A stretch of DNA of 53,761 nt from Anaerolineae bacterium. GTDB lineage: Bacteria > Chloroflexota > Anaerolineae > Aggregatilineales > Phototrophicaceae. The position numbers were made by a program, and so were the translations under genes. The notes beneath the pieces were generated by a model. That model saw nothing but the letters and a program-made list of their open reading frames with translations, did no database searches and was not told the origin of the DNA. The DNA lies in the NCBI GenBank assembly GCA_025454525.1, contig JALOOG010000016.1:1-53761 (forward strand), written 5' to 3'. Shown here one piece after another: positions 52,583 to 53,761 of this stretch (its first letter is position 1; each line of letters begins with the position of its first letter).

Positions 52583-52683
52583 CTGTTGACTCCTTTGCAT
52601 GGCTTCATCTTCACGGAGTATTTTAACCCTCTTCAAACGACTCACAAACGGGTAAATTAGAAGCAGTTCACACGGGGGGTAAG

Positions 52684-53022
52684 ATGACGGTTGAAGTAGG
52701 TGATCTCTATTGGGGGCGATTTAAATCCACCATCGCGCATCCGCATGTCGTGATCGAAACAAGCACTGATCACCTGTTGATCGTGATCTGTCCATTGACC
52801 ACCCACCTAAAGCGGGTGAGTTGGCCGGGAAATGTGCTGATTCCCGCCGGAGAAGGCAATTTAGCGAAAACGAGTGTGATCGAAGTTAGCAAAGCGATCA
52901 CGATTGATCCGCATGAGTTGGGTGCGTGGATCGGACGGCTATCATCAGCGCGTATCGGGCAGATTTTAGCCGGCCGGAGAATGCTCTACACGACCTTTTT
53001 CGCGGAGCATGACCAAGCTTAG
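52684..53022 (+). CDS. MazF/PemK-like protein without adjacent antitoxin
   Basis: 112 residues resembling the MazF/PemK fold: VGDLYWGRFKSTIAHPHVVIE (family start GDIYW...RPVVVI), CPLTTHLK, GNVLIPAGEGNLAKTSVIEVSKAITID, and GRLSSARIGQILAG. The family's catalytic Arg near the N-terminus is not clear, since the sequence has AHPHVV where toxins often have R-P-V-V. No small antitoxin ORF is seen upstream or downstream, and the neighbours are a divergent P450 and a zinc-ribbon gene. It may be a solitary toxin relative or a non-toxic MazF-like protein. A GGGGGG run lies 4 bases before the ATG. Confidence 0.65.
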   Translation: MTVEVGDLYWGRFKSTIAHPHVVIETSTDHLLIVICPLTTHLKRVSWPGNVLIPAGEGNLAKTSVIEVSKAITIDPHELGAWIGRLSSARIGQILAGRRMLYTTFFAEHDQA

Positions 53023-53092
53023 CCTTTGCGCGCCTTCACATCCGCTGTTATGATTAGTCCATTGATTCACCTTCAACCGGAGTTATACCCGA

Positions 53093-53521
53093 ATGTTTGG
53101 CGCGGAAGAAACCAATAACCTGTTTTTGATCATCACCGTCTATGGCGGGGTGGTCTTTGCCGCATTTTCACTCGCGATGATCTTATGGACCTATCGCGAT
53201 ATGCGCGCCCGTTCGCGTGACCCATTCGCGCAACTCTTAGTGGCGATCATGGTGGCCGTTTTAAATTTTCCGGGTTTGTTGATCTATGTGTTTTTGCGCC
53301 CGCGTGAGACTCTCTCGGAAGCCTACGAACGTTCGTTAGAAGAAGAAGCCCTATTACAAGAGATCGAAGAAAAACCGACCTGCCCCGGTTGTGGTCAACG
53401 TACTCATAGCAATTGGCAAGTTTGCCCGCAATGTCATACCCGCCTGAAAAAAAGTTGTCCTGCCATTGCCAGTTTTGTCGCCATCACTTGGGAACCTTCT
53501 TTGATTTTTTCCATTGCCTAG
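53093..53521 (+). CDS. Membrane protein with zinc ribbon, C-terminus apparently disrupted
   Basis: 142 residues. Two membrane helices (about 9-32 and 46-67), a Glu-rich stretch (RSLEEEALLQEIEE) and a zinc ribbon CPGCG...CPQCH at about 95-115. A second ribbon seems to begin (KKSCP) but no partner cysteines follow; the frame ends in SFVAITWEPSLIFSIA. An alternative frame from about 53450 reads CHCQFCRHH, so an indel or a junction may have damaged the second ribbon. Beyond the stop the base composition falls to about 34% GC. Function unknown. Confidence 0.6.
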   Translation: MFGAEETNNLFLIITVYGGVVFAAFSLAMILWTYRDMRARSRDPFAQLLVAIMVAVLNFPGLLIYVFLRPRETLSEAYERSLEEEALLQEIEEKPTCPGCGQRTHSNWQVCPQCHTRLKKSCPAIASFVAITWEPSLIFSIA

Positions 53522-53602
53522 CATAGAATCTGCAGTAACTGGAACTTTGACCTTGAAGCAAATCGTTACCTTCTAGGATTTTTGTGTGCTTTCTTCTCCA
53601 TA

Positions 53603-53761
53603 TCACTGCTGGTTGATCTCAATGTAGCTAGGCCTTTTATTGATCAGTGCTAGAAAATATTTAGTACTGGTAAATTGAACTCGACTGAAAGGCATGTATC
53701 TGTTCTTCTTAATGATCCGTTGAAATAACTGCCAATAATTTTCATCTTTTAGTTTTTGTAC
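53603..53761 (-). CDS. C-terminal end of an unrecognised AT-rich gene (partial, runs off right edge)
   Basis: The minus strand is open from the window edge for 52 codons to a TGA at 53605-53603. It is Lys/Tyr/Phe-rich (e.g. KDENYWQLFQRIIKKNRYMP and the end INKRPSYIEINQQ). The span 53581-53760 is about 34% GC by count (61 of 180), far below the 50-55% of 53101-53220. Family not recognised. Bases 53522-53602 hold nothing I can identify. Confidence 0.5.
   Translation of the reverse strand, partial: VQKLKDENYWQLFQRIIKKNRYMPFSRVQFTSTKYFLALINKRPSYIEINQQ

Noticed and set aside
1-53761. CRISPR array, insertion sequence or prophage
   Set aside because: No regularly spaced direct repeats, transposase, integrase or phage structural genes were recognised.
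1-53761. Cyanobacterial origin, suggested by GCGATCGC
   Set aside because: The gene content (T-box valS, TM0106 nuclease, compact SecD) fits Chloroflexota better, and no photosynthesis or cyanobacterial marker genes are present.

Overview
The window looks like a stretch of a Chloroflexota chromosome, most likely Anaerolineae-like. This is inferred from the mix of protein types (TolB/FN3 secreted proteins, LysM proteins, TIR-WD40, FHA-winged helix, TM0106-type nuclease, CpaE/TadZ-like REC protein), the typical two-way gene layout and the T-box leader; no rRNA or other taxonomic marker is present. Sampled lines of the core region run at about 50-55% GC and are strikingly dense in GATC and GCGATCGC. 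The two ends are lower in GC.

Region by region. 1-2.9 kb: minus-strand secreted proteins, one split by a frameshift at a C6 tract (FN3-like repeats, TolB-like propeller, HExxH domain), with the start of a further secreted protein at the left edge. 2.9-10 kb: housekeeping genes (ADC-like protein/rarA, gpmI, ndh-2, purH, a small membrane protein). 10-13.8 kb: a valine T-box leader driving a methyltransferase and valS. 14-16.7 kb: yajC-secD-secF. 16.8-22.4 kb: GAF histidine kinase, sirtuin and REC-TadZ-like protein in one run, then a K+ channel with two RCK modules. 22.5-30.5 kb: the most accessory-looking core part. A TIR-WD40 membrane protein converges on a minus-strand run of an FHA-winged-helix regulator, a TM0106/RecB-like nuclease and a SUV3-like helicase. 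30.5-32.7 kb: hypothetical secreted protein, miaA, yraN and a small broken or leader ORF. 32.8-39.3 kb: degenerate trypsin-fold protein, LysM protein, Ca-type P-ATPase, HtpX and a zinc-ribbon protein. 39.3-42.7 kb: a MurF-like/alanine racemase fusion (probably leaderless), tRNA-Thr(CGT) and udk. 42.8-46.3 kb: TspO-like protein, FAD-dependent desaturase-like amine oxidase and an SH3/lysozyme-like protein. 46.4-53.5 kb: S41 protease, STAS antagonist plus glgX, a CYP120/CYP26-like P450, an orphan MazF-like protein and a membrane zinc-ribbon protein. 53.5 kb to the end is about 34% GC and carries the C-terminal end of an unrecognised minus-strand gene.

How the genes work together. Most neighbours are unlinked housekeeping units separated by clear hairpin terminators. 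Real functional units are yajC-secD-secF (SecYEG accessory complex), the T-box operon (valine-tRNA sensing), HK/sirtuin/REC-TadZ (signalling) and yraN-miaA. The best candidate for an undescribed system is the FHA-wHTH / RecB-like nuclease / SUV3-like helicase run facing the TIR-WD40 gene at 22.5-30.5 kb. Its joint function is inference only. No CRISPR array, rRNA, integrase or insertion sequence was recognised.
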